Assembly: GCA_021847625.1 (NCBI GenBank)
Contig: JAJZQK010000034.1
Location: 1-12,573, forward strand
Length of the DNA: 12,573 bases
Direction of reading: 5' to 3'
Source: Chloroflexota bacterium
Lineage (GTDB): Bacteria; Chloroflexota; FW602-bin22; JAMCYS01
Shown here one piece after another: positions 6,453 to 12,573 of the stretch (within the stretch, counting starts at the first letter, position 1; every line of letters begins with the position of its first letter). The notes beneath the pieces were generated by a model. That model did not search any database. It worked only from the letters and a program-made list of their open reading frames with translations, and was not told the origin of the DNA. The position numbers and the translations under genes are program-made.

Positions 6453-7622
6453 GTGAACGGCACCGTGCGCGTGGCTCGGATCGCGGGCATCGATATCGGG
6501 CTTCATTACACTTGGCTGATCGCGTTCGCGCTGATCACCTGGTCGCTGGCCGTCGGCTTCTTCCCCCACCAGGTCGGCGGACTGGCCACGGTGACCTACT
6601 GGATCCTGGGCGCCGTTTCCGCCCTCCTGCTCTTCGGCTCGGTCCTGTTGCACGAGTTGGCCCACTCGCTCGTCGCTCGCTCTCGCGGACTGCGGGTGCA
6701 CGACATCACGCTCCTGATCTTCGGCGGCGTGAGCAATCTCCAGTCGGAGCCCAAGAGCGCGGGGGATGAGTTCGTCATCAGCATCGTCGGCCCCGCCTCG
6801 AGCGCGGCCATCGCCGCGGTGAGCGGGGCCGTCTGGTTGGCCACCAGGACCGTGCTGGGCCCACTGGGCAGCATACTGTTCTACCTTGCCGTGGTCAACG
6901 CCATGCTGGCGGGGTTCAACCTCCTGCCCGGCTTCCCCCTCGACGGCGGGCGCGTCTTTCGCGCCATCATTTGGGGCGTCACCGGCAGCCTGGAGAAGGC
7001 CACCAATATCGCCGCCGGGGCCGGCCACCTGCTGGCCTTCCTGTTCATCGGCTATGGCGTCCTGCAGATGTTCACGGGCGACCTCTTCGGCGGCCTCTGG
7101 ATCATCTTCTTGGGCTGGTTCCTGAACGGCGCCGCCGAGAGCAGCCGCGCCAGCGTCCGCAGTCGAGCAGGGTTCGCTGGCGTACGGGTGGCGGACCTGG
7201 CCGACCCCGATCCCGAGACGGTCTCGCCGACGGCGCCCGTCGACCAGGTCGTGCGGGAGTGCCTGCTCAGGCGGGGCCGTCGCGCTATGCCGGTGCTGGA
7301 CGGCGGTCGCCTCATCGGCATCGTCAGCCTCTCCGACATCAAGGAGCTTACCCCCGAACAATGGCCGGAAACGACGGTCGCGCGGATCATGACCAGGCCT
7401 CCGCTCTTCAGCGTCAACCCCGACGACGAGTTGGACACGGCCCTGCGCATGATGGCCGAGCGGGACCTCAACCAGCTGTTGGTGCTAGAAGGCGGACGTC
7501 TGGTGGGCCTCTTGCCGCGCAGCAACATCATCCGCTACTTGCAGCTGCGCCAGGAACTGAAGATAACCGACCCGCGCGTGATCAAGGACCACCTGCGACC
7601 AGGACTGCACTCGAGCGGTTGA
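6453..7622 (+). CDS. Site-2 protease family (M50) intramembrane zinc metalloprotease with two CBS domains
   Basis: The product is a 389-residue polytopic membrane protease predicted to cut substrates within the membrane, as in regulated intramembrane proteolysis of anti-sigma factors or other membrane proteins. The zinc site is HELAH (67-71) in the second hydrophobic segment. The third ligand motif is NLLPGFPLDGGRVFR (156-170) with Asp164. Hydrophobic segments lie near 20-36, 47-75, 108-130, 140-160 and 188-225. Two CBS domains complete the C-terminus at about 245-300 (MPVLDGGRLIGIVSLSDI) and 308-365 (RIMTRPPLFSVNPDDELDTALRMM). The order matches Rip3-like/SpoIVFB-like CBS members of the family. 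The start is GTG 6453-6455, with AAGGAGG (6438-6444) 8 nt upstream. It is transcribed divergently from the glmU operon and followed by repeats. The substrate is not apparent: no anti-sigma gene adjoins it. Confidence 0.92.
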   Translation: MNGTVRVARIAGIDIGLHYTWLIAFALITWSLAVGFFPHQVGGLATVTYWILGAVSALLLFGSVLLHELAHSLVARSRGLRVHDITLLIFGGVSNLQSEPKSAGDEFVISIVGPASSAAIAAVSGAVWLATRTVLGPLGSILFYLAVVNAMLAGFNLLPGFPLDGGRVFRAIIWGVTGSLEKATNIAAGAGHLLAFLFIGYGVLQMFTGDLFGGLWIIFLGWFLNGAAESSRASVRSRAGFAGVRVADLADPDPETVSPTAPVDQVVRECLLRRGRRAMPVLDGGRLIGIVSLSDIKELTPEQWPETTVARIMTRPPLFSVNPDDELDTALRMMAERDLNQLLVLEGGRLVGLLPRSNIIRYLQLRQELKITDPRVIKDHLRPGLHSSG

Positions 7623-7710
7623 CGGTCGGCGGGCTAGATAGTCCGAAGTAGCCGTTGCTGCCCGGGTGCTCGCTACCGGAACGGCCAACGGAGCCTCTGC
7701 CGGCGCTCCT

Positions 7711-7738
7711 GTCATCCCCACGCAAGCGGGGATCCAGT
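7711..7738 (+). repeat. REP/dRS3-like palindromic repeat, copy 1
   Basis: This copy starts GTCATCCCCACGCAAGCGGG and runs on to GATCCAGT. CCCC and GGGG form the stem around ACGCAAGC, with one A/C mismatch compared with copy 2. It is a direct repeat of 7772-7799. Confidence 0.75.
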
Positions 7739-7771
7739 GACCCGTCCTGTTAGCATCAACCCTCTCCGCTT

Positions 7772-7799
7772 GTCATCCCCGCGCAAGCGGGGATCCAGT
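7772..7799 (+). repeat. REP/dRS3-like palindromic repeat, copy 2
   Basis: It differs from copy 1 at one base (CCCCGCGCAAGCGGGG in the core). Here the stem CCCCGC/GCGGGG is perfect and closes a GCAA tetraloop, so the RNA would fold stably in either direction. It lies 61 bp from copy 1. Confidence 0.75.
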
Positions 7800-7822
7800 C
7801 CCCGGTTCGGCCGTGCACCAGA

Positions 7823-7848
7823 TGGATTCCCGCCTCCGCGGGAATGAC
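7823..7848 (-). repeat. REP/dRS3-like palindromic repeat, copy 3 (inverted, variant)
   Basis: On the plus strand it reads TGGATTCCCGCCTCCGCGGG then AATGAC, so it is the reverse orientation of copies 1 and 2 with diverged stem bases (TTCCCGC/GCGGGAA). Together the three copies lie between the convergent M50 and GT-C-like genes. They may end both transcripts or protect mRNA 3' ends. Elements of this type are scattered in many bacterial genomes. Confidence 0.7.
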
Positions 7849-7910
7849 GCCAACGCGGCGGCTGGAATATCTCACCGGCCGGCCGGCCAGCAAGGATAAG
7901 GCCGGACTGT

Positions 7911-9755
7911 CTAGGGGCCGACGAGTCGATAGACCAGGATACCGTCCTGCTCCGTCGCGAACTCGAGGTACGGCGAGGCCTCGATCTTGCCGCGCATCTC
8001 GTCCCACCCCTTGTCGGAGGCATCGGGAGTAACCAGCACGTAGCGCACGTTCCAATCCCGTAGCAGAGAGAGGGCTTCCTGGTCGGGGAACTTCCCCAGC
8101 GTCTCTTCCTTAGAGCGGTACTCCAGCGGGGGAAAGGTGGCGTAGCCGTAGGTGATGCTCTTCCCGTGGACCCGTGTGCTGTAGTCGGCCATGCCGTTGT
8201 AGCCGGCGCTGACCGGATAGTGCATGACCGCGAATTGCCCCGGCTGCTGGGCCAGCCAGAGGTCGACGGCCCGCGGCTTCAGCTCGAAGGTGGGGAAGGG
8301 CAGCCAGCTTTGATCGACCAGCACCAGGGCCGCCAGCACGGCTCCCACGGCGAAGCCGAGGTTCCGGCTGCTCGGCCGCCCGGCCGGGGCGCGACGGCGC
8401 CGCACTTCCTCCGTCAGCGAGGCCGTCCCGAACCCCGCCAGCACAGCCACCGCGAAGGCGGCGAACCCGGCAAAGCGGCCCCAGGTGCGGAATCCGTTCA
8501 GCTTGTCCGTCATCACCAGTAGCGTGGCCGGCCCGGGCACGAACGCCTTCCCCTCTCGCAACTCTTTGGCTAGGTCGGGGCTCAGCCTGTCCGCGACCAT
8601 CCCGTCCACGCCCGCCTGGACGAGGGCGTTGCCGACCACGGGCGGCAGGTCCACGTAGAGGCGCCCATTCGGCCCATGCACGGTAGGCCCGAGCGCCAGC
8701 AAGGCCGCCAGCAGGCCCACGACGGCGAAGCCTTGGGCTGCTCGGTTGTGCCGGTTAGCGGCGAAACCGAAGAGCCCCAGTAGCAGGGCGGCGGTGCCTA
8801 GATAGGCCGACCGCTCGGCATTGGAGCGCTCGAAATACGGACGAAGGTCCGGGAAGAGGCTGGCCAGGGGGTGGTGCGGCATCGGCACCACCAGGTCGGT
8901 GATCGTCGCCGAGAAGGTATCGACCGAGGCGAAGGGGTGCTCCATCAGGCCATTTGCATCGCTGGCCACGAGGAACACCACCAGGGGCAGGGTCAGCGAC
9001 ACGCCCAGGGCGCCGAGGGCGAGCCCGTGCCAAGTGCGCCCGTCGCGCAGGCGCAGGCCCCAGGGCCAACCGCGCACCAGCACGTACAGCGGCAATAACA
9101 AGCCCAACGCCAAAGCGTACTGAATCGTGGCGAAGGCCGAGAGCGCGATCATCACCCCGGCTAGGAGAGCGTGCCGGACTGATCTCGTCTGCAACCAGCG
9201 CTCGGTGAAGTAGAAAGCGAAAACCGGCCACTGCGTCTGGATCAGGTTCAGATGGCCCCCGAAGCGCTGCAGCCGGTAGTCCGTGAAGGCGAACGCCAGG
9301 CCGCCGACAATCCCCGCCACCCAGCTGCCGGTCAGCGTGCGCACGAGCAGCGCCACGCCCACCCCCGTGAGGACGAAGGAGGCCAGCGTCAGCACGTCGT
9401 AGCTCACCAGATCCCCGAATGCGACTTTCAAGGGCAGGCCGAGCAGGGTGGCCGTCAGGGTGAACTCGGTCCCGGCGAAGCTAAGCCCGAAGGGGTAGTA
9501 GATCTCCGGCACCACCAGCGGAAACCTGCCCTCGTCGAGCAGGGCGTGCCGGACGTACCAGAGCTTCCACAGGAATTCGTACGAATCCCCCGGCCAGCCC
9601 GGCACCAGGCGGCCGACGCCCGTGATCACCGGATAGGTCATCACGGCGGTGGCCAGCACAAAGAAGCCGACGACCAGCGCCGGCTCGGTCAGTTCCCTGT
9701 GCCGCCGTGCGACGTCGAGCCAGGTCCTGGCGGCACGCTGCATGCCCCTCCACAC
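7911..9755 (-). CDS. Polytopic membrane protein, GT-C glycosyltransferase-like (hypothetical)
   Basis: This 614-residue protein has roughly ten or eleven hydrophobic segments (for example near 25-45, 98-112, 119-138, 145-157, 196-226, 245-264, 318-333, 341-355, 426-443 and 467-480). A soluble C-terminal domain of about 130 residues follows. The first extracytoplasmic loop has GDSYEFLWKLWYVRHALL (56-73) then IYYPFG (85-90). Acidic loops of this kind occur in GT-C enzymes, which use polyprenyl-linked sugars. FRTWGRFAGFAAFAVAVLAG (422-441) also resembles such proteins. I infer a role in envelope glycan or glycolipid assembly, but no catalytic proof is visible and a donor cannot be named. The start is uncertain: GTG 9755 gives this length; ATG 9743 has GGAGG close by at a short spacing. 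It is downstream of tyrS with a 91-nt gap and no clear terminator. Confidence 0.65.
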   Translation of the reverse strand: MWRGMQRAARTWLDVARRHRELTEPALVVGFFVLATAVMTYPVITGVGRLVPGWPGDSYEFLWKLWYVRHALLDEGRFPLVVPEIYYPFGLSFAGTEFTLTATLLGLPLKVAFGDLVSYDVLTLASFVLTGVGVALLVRTLTGSWVAGIVGGLAFAFTDYRLQRFGGHLNLIQTQWPVFAFYFTERWLQTRSVRHALLAGVMIALSAFATIQYALALGLLLPLYVLVRGWPWGLRLRDGRTWHGLALGALGVSLTLPLVVFLVASDANGLMEHPFASVDTFSATITDLVVPMPHHPLASLFPDLRPYFERSNAERSAYLGTAALLLGLFGFAANRHNRAAQGFAVVGLLAALLALGPTVHGPNGRLYVDLPPVVGNALVQAGVDGMVADRLSPDLAKELREGKAFVPGPATLLVMTDKLNGFRTWGRFAGFAAFAVAVLAGFGTASLTEEVRRRRAPAGRPSSRNLGFAVGAVLAALVLVDQSWLPFPTFELKPRAVDLWLAQQPGQFAVMHYPVSAGYNGMADYSTRVHGKSITYGYATFPPLEYRSKEETLGKFPDQEALSLLRDWNVRYVLVTPDASDKGWDEMRGKIEASPYLEFATEQDGILVYRLVGP

Positions 9756-9846
9756 AGACAGATCGCTTCACCCCACAGATGATGCTTGATCACCAGTTCC
9801 GTGCGGAAGATAGGCAATTGTCGTGCCGCGTCCTGAAACAAACAGC

Positions 9847-11760
9847 CTAGCCCAGGCTTACCCGCGCGAAGTCCCGCCGCCGCGAGCGCACCACCATCCC
9901 GTCGCTCACCGCCACGGTCGCCCGCGGATCTTCCACGCGCACGCCGTCCGTCTGCACGCTGCCTTGCTGAATCAGACGCCGAGCCTCGCCCCTGCTCGTG
10001 GCCAGGTTGAGCGCCAACAACAGATCGACGACGGGCCAGCTGCCGCCATGGGAGAGGCTCACCGTCGGCATCTCCTCCGGCAGCTCGCCCTGCTGCACCT
10101 CCCGTTCGAAGCGGGCCTCGGCCTCCCGTGCCGCCTCCGCGCTGTGGTAGAAGGCCACGATGTGGCGGGCCAGGCGTTTCTTGAGCGCCATCGGGTTCAC
10201 CGTCTGACCAGCCAGCTCGCGCTCGATCTGGGCCAGTTCGAGGGCGGATACGTCGGTGCAGAGCTCGAAGTAGCGGGGGATCAGCTCGTCCTTCAGCGAC
10301 ATCAGCCGCCCGTACATCTCGTAGGGCGGATCGTCCACGCCGATGACGTTGCCGAAGCTCTTGCTCATCTTGCGGCCGTCCGTGCCTTCGAGGAGAGGCA
10401 CGGAGACGACGAACTTCTCCTTGTCCTTGAGCGCGCGCAGCAGGGTGCGCCCGGCCAGCATGTTGAACGTCTGGTCGGTGCCGCCAATCTCGGCGTTGAC
10501 GTCCAGGGCCACGCTATCGTAGCCCTGCAGCAGCGGGTACAGGAACTCGTGCAAGCCGATCGGCTTGTTCTCCTCCAGCCGGCGCTGGAACATGTCACGC
10601 TGGATCATCTGCTGGACAGTGAAGTTGGCCGCCAGCTCGATCATGTCGCGGGCCGTGAGGCTGTCCCACCATTCCCCGTTGTAGCGTATCTCGATCGGGT
10701 TAGTCGGAGAATCGATGTCCAGGATCTTGCCTGCCTGCTCGATGTAGGAGGTGGCGTTCTCCACCACCTGCTCGGCCGTGAGCTGGACGCGCATGGCCGA
10801 CTTGTCGGTCGGGTCGCCGATGCGGCCGGTAAAGTCACCGATCAGGAAGACGACCTTGTGGCCCAGCCGCTGGAACTCGCGCAGCTTGCGCAGGGCCACG
10901 GCGTGGCCCAGGTGGATCACCCGGCTGGTGGGGTCGATGCCGATGTAGATGCGAATCTTGCCCCCCGCCCGCAGGTAGCGCTCCATGTCCTCGAAGGGGA
11001 TGGCCTCGGCCACGCCGCGCGTGAGCAGTCTCTCGACGGCATCCGGCTCACGGCGCACGCTCGCCGGCAGGTCCACCGTCGGGTTGGCCCGGTCCAGGAA
11101 GAACGTCGTCACCTGGGCCCCCAGGTGCTGCTCCACGAGCGAGGCTAGATCGGCCGCCGCTTGCCGCACCGCTTCGTCGTTTACGCCGACGAAGCCGTCG
11201 ATGGGGAAGAAGATGTTCTGGCTGGCCGCCGTGACCTTCGCCCGCTCGCCCAGGCGCCAGACCCACCGGCGCGTGCGCACCTCGGCGGCGTCGGCGTAGA
11301 CCACCTCGCCCGCCGGCACCGGCTCGCTCTCCGTCTCCCCCATCGGCGTGAAGGCGTCGCCCCCGCCGCTGACGCGCACGACGAAGTCGCCGTGCAGGCG
11401 GTCGAGGTCATGGGCCCCCACCGGCAGCCGGTAGCGCAGGCTGACCGTGTTGCCCAGGTCGACGGCCGGATTGATCGAAGGGATCTGCTCGCCCTCGCCG
11501 ACGCGCCGCAGCAGCGCTTCCGCCGCGTTCGGGAAGCGTTCGTGGTCGATGCCGAGGCGGGCGAAAGCGGCCGCCCAGGCCTTCTGGGAAGGATCGTCCG
11601 CCAGGGGCAGGTGCACCAGGGAATCGCGGGCCTCCATGACCGCCTGCTGCAACTCCGCGGCGGCGCTGCCGTCACGGTTGTTCAGGCCCACGGCCACGAC
11701 GACGCCGACGCAGAAATCGGGGAAGAGGTCGAAGACCTCCTTCGAGATGCCGAATCGCAA
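9847..11760 (-). CDS. tyrS: Tyrosyl-tRNA synthetase with fused N-terminal B3/B4 domain
   Basis: The enzyme charges tRNA(Tyr) with tyrosine in the cytoplasm. At 637 residues it is over 200 longer than usual. Residues about 235-637 are a full TyrRS: YIGIDPTSRVIHLGH with the HIGH-type motif (283-286), FLIGDFTGRIGDPTDKS, the tRNA/Tyr-pocket region QGYDSVALDVNAEIGGTDQ, KMSKS (464-468), and a C-terminal S4 RNA-binding domain (about 573-635). KMSKS, not KFGKT, marks the TyrZ-type branch. Residues 1 to about 225 match the B3/B4 fold of PheRS beta and COG3382 proteins: LFPDFCVGVVVAVGLNN, IPSINPAVDLGNTVSLRY, LPVGAHDLDRLHGD, GEVVYADAAEVRTRRWVWR. In PheRS this fold hydrolyses Tyr-tRNA(Phe). The start is TTG 11758-11760, with GGAGGT (11767-11772) 6 nt away. 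A T-box leader precedes it. Confidence 0.93.
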   Translation of the reverse strand: MRFGISKEVFDLFPDFCVGVVVAVGLNNRDGSAAAELQQAVMEARDSLVHLPLADDPSQKAWAAAFARLGIDHERFPNAAEALLRRVGEGEQIPSINPAVDLGNTVSLRYRLPVGAHDLDRLHGDFVVRVSGGGDAFTPMGETESEPVPAGEVVYADAAEVRTRRWVWRLGERAKVTAASQNIFFPIDGFVGVNDEAVRQAAADLASLVEQHLGAQVTTFFLDRANPTVDLPASVRREPDAVERLLTRGVAEAIPFEDMERYLRAGGKIRIYIGIDPTSRVIHLGHAVALRKLREFQRLGHKVVFLIGDFTGRIGDPTDKSAMRVQLTAEQVVENATSYIEQAGKILDIDSPTNPIEIRYNGEWWDSLTARDMIELAANFTVQQMIQRDMFQRRLEENKPIGLHEFLYPLLQGYDSVALDVNAEIGGTDQTFNMLAGRTLLRALKDKEKFVVSVPLLEGTDGRKMSKSFGNVIGVDDPPYEMYGRLMSLKDELIPRYFELCTDVSALELAQIERELAGQTVNPMALKKRLARHIVAFYHSAEAAREAEARFEREVQQGELPEEMPTVSLSHGGSWPVVDLLLALNLATSRGEARRLIQQGSVQTDGVRVEDPRATVAVSDGMVVRSRRRDFARVSLG

Positions 11761-11766
11761 GGGACC

Positions 11767-11772
11767 ACCTCC
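11767..11772 (-). promoter_or_regulatory. Shine-Dalgarno deciding the tyrS TTG start
   Basis: GGAGGT on the minus strand lies 6 nt before TTG 11758-11760. A longer frame beginning at TTG 11778 would translate the ribosome site itself (Tyr-Gly-Gly-Gly) and lacks its own site. COG3382-type domains also begin at this point. Confidence 0.7.
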
Positions 11773-11782
11773 ATACAATACG

Positions 11783-11814
11783 AAAACCTCTCGTCCGCCG
11801 TGCGGGCGAGAGGT
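11783..11814 (-). terminator. Intrinsic terminator of the tyrS T-box leader
   Basis: ACCTCTCG (11807-11814) pairs with CGAGAGGT (11786-11793). CCGC/GCGG extends the stem past one mismatch to a 3-nt loop, followed by a short U run (UUUUCGUAUU). The U run is weak, so termination may be partial. The upstream segment GAGGTCGT (11865-11872) is perfectly complementary to ACGACCTC (11810-11817), which shares the 5' arm, giving a competing antiterminator. Confidence 0.75.
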
Positions 11815-12070
11815 CGTTATTCACCTTCGCGGTACCACCGTCACTTCGCCGCCCTTCAACAAGGACGACCTCGTTGGGCGTTGCCGATTGCCGAGCAACG
11901 CTCACGCGCGCTAACGGGCGCTCCCGGCCAGAGCCTAATCGTGGCCGACGAGGCCACTTTCAGCCGGCAACTCCGGAGGGTAATTCGCGGCCGCGGCACG
12001 ACAGGCCTTGCACCAACCGCCTGCTCTCTGTGCGGCTCACCGTGGGCGCTACTGGGTCTCCATCCTCGTC
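11783..12070 (-). ncRNA. T-box riboswitch (tRNA-Tyr-sensing leader of tyrS)
   Basis: The leader binds uncharged tRNA(Tyr) and then allows read-through into tyrS. GACGAGG (12064-12070) pairs perfectly with CCTCGTC (11947-11953) to close Stem I. The apical part has AGAGAGC and the hairpin CAGGC/GCCTG around GGTTGGTGCAAG, the usual Stem I loop consensus. The specifier is UAC (11980-11982) within GAATTACCC, a tyrosine codon that agrees with the gene. The T-box core ACGGTGGTACCGCG (11828-11841) is nearly the canonical AGGGTGGNACCGCG. Its UGGU bulge pairs with ACCA, so the fourth base fits the A73 discriminator of tRNA(Tyr). A terminator follows. Control is therefore probably by transcription attenuation. 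Specifier, bulge and downstream gene agree with one another. Confidence 0.93.
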
Positions 12071-12090
12071 TCTGCCGTCTTGCGCAGTGG

Positions 12091-12120
12091 ATTTTACACC
12101 ACGCCAGGTCCCCGGCGCAA
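12091..12120 (-). promoter_or_regulatory. Probable promoter of the T-box/tyrS transcript
   Basis: TTGCGC (12115-12120), an 18-nt spacer and TAAAAT (12091-12096) on the minus strand. The -10 box is good and preceded by TG one base further up; the -35 box matches only in its first three bases. Transcription would begin near 12084, a few bases before Stem I. It lies just after the cupin stop codon. Confidence 0.5.
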
Positions 12121-12139
12121 CCGACGACGCCCCGGCCCT

Positions 12140-12562
12140 CTATTGCTCCTTCTGCTCACCGGGCGCCGGCGGGCGATTCGTCGAGTCGAGCTCGCCCCAA
12201 GCTGGGATCACACAGAGGAACTGCAGCATGCCCTCGCCGACGTTGTCGAAGCGATGCCGCTCGTCCGGCTCGACCCACACGGCGTCGCCCGCTTCGATGT
12301 CGTACATCTCTCCCCCCAGCAGCACCCTGCCCTTGCCCTGCATGATGAACACGCCGTGGTCATGGGCGTGCTCCTCTTCCTTGGAGTGCTTGCCGGGGGG
12401 AATCTGGAAGATACGCATGGCGAAGTTCGCCGCCCCGTCGTCCGGCCCAATGAGGATATGCTTGTACCCGAGCGGCCCGCCCAGGGCCCGATAAGTCTTC
12501 ATCTCGACGTCGGACCAGCGTTCCCGGTCGTTCTCGATCCTGCGACGCCTTATCATACCCAT
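12140..12562 (-). CDS. Cupin-domain protein (small single-domain cupin)
   Basis: This 140-residue protein has a single cupin barrel. Motif 1 is around PGKHSKEEEHAHDHGVFIMQ (56-75), with His65, His67 and His69 as likely metal ligands. The glutamate common in this motif appears to be replaced by Gly70. Motif 2 is DAVWVEPDERHRFDN (93-107) with His103. A strand-rich region follows to LQFLCVIPAW, then a polar tail. Such proteins range from enzymes to sugar or metal sensors, and nothing here fixes a substrate. The start is ATG 12560-12562, with AGGGG (12569-12573) 6 nt away; ATG 12556 is a near alternative. The gene is complete with only 11 bases of upstream sequence, so its promoter and operon partners are outside the window. 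It ends just before the tyrS promoter. Confidence 0.85.
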   Translation of the reverse strand: MGMIRRRRIENDRERWSDVEMKTYRALGGPLGYKHILIGPDDGAANFAMRIFQIPPGKHSKEEEHAHDHGVFIMQGKGRVLLGGEMYDIEAGDAVWVEPDERHRFDNVGEGMLQFLCVIPAWGELDSTNRPPAPGEQKEQ

Positions 12563-12573
12563 AACATGCCCCT

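Noticed and set aside
6393..7361. 322-codon minus-strand ORF opposite the M50 protease
   Set aside because: The plus-strand product has the HELAH and LDGGR motifs and CBS domains. The antisense product is Asp/Gln/Gly-rich and domainless.
7711..7848. Possible CRISPR array
   Set aside because: There are only two direct copies plus one inverted variant, a single 33-bp spacing, each unit palindromic across its core, and no cas genes.
7712..8055. Two minus-strand ORFs through the repeat cluster (peptides containing RLRGDD and WIPACAGMT)
   Set aside because: These peptides are common false translations of dispersed palindromic repeats. Both frames also overlap the end of the GT-C-like gene.
9823..11148. 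441-codon plus-strand ORF opposite tyrS
   Set aside because: It is antisense to TyrRS catalytic motifs, with His/Gln/Arg-rich low-information sequence and no ribosome site.
11761..11778. Upstream TTG start for tyrS at 11778
   Set aside because: It would translate through the SD of the better start and has no ribosome site of its own.
11161..12345. 394-codon plus-strand ORF across the tyrS 5' end, the T-box and the cupin gene
   Set aside because: It crosses a T-box, a terminator and parts of two real genes on the other strand; composition is that of a shadow frame.

Overview
The window is GC-rich, gene-dense bacterial chromosomal DNA with no plasmid, phage or intact transposon genes. Five of the nine genes with a visible start appear to begin with TTG, each with a Shine-Dalgarno-like (SD) sequence upstream. 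A T-box leader controls a tyrosyl-tRNA synthetase gene. The proteins look most like those of Chloroflexota (perhaps a Dehalococcoidia-like or environmental lineage). This assignment is an inference from gene style, not a database result.

Left part (1-2841). The window opens inside the end of a restriction-endonuclease-like gene that carries the E-x-K half of a PD-(D/E)xK site. A pterin-4a-carbinolamine dehydratase gene follows on the plus strand and converges on a 14-TM DHA2-type drug/proton antiporter on the minus strand. The space behind the transporter holds only a 26-codon ORF and a short direct repeat.

Centre (2842-7622). A tightly packed minus-strand operon runs glmU, then a CNNM/CorC-like CBS membrane protein, then cdd (cytidine deaminase). 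The glmU stop codon lies next to the SD of the second gene, and the second and third genes overlap by 7 nt, so translational coupling is likely. A 475-bp divergent region separates the operon from a plus-strand M50 (site-2) protease with two CBS domains. It contains a strong minus-strand promoter (TTGCCG-N17-TATAAT), a perfect operator-like palindrome over its -10/+1 region, and a possible small ORF in the long glmU leader.

Right part (7623-12573). A cluster of three palindromic REP/dRS3-like repeats lies between the protease gene and a convergent GT-C-like polytopic membrane protein gene. Upstream of that is tyrS. Its product is unusual: an N-terminal B3/B4 domain, the fold that edits Tyr-tRNA(Phe) in PheRS, is fused to a complete TyrZ-type TyrRS with HLGH, KMSKS and S4 elements. 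The tyrS leader is a T-box riboswitch in which Stem I, a UAC (Tyr) specifier, the UGGU acceptor-end bulge and a terminator/antiterminator pair can all be read. A cupin gene closes the window.

I see no multi-gene novel system. The strongest candidates for new biology are the B3/B4-TyrRS fusion under T-box control and the palindromic control site upstream of the glmU operon.
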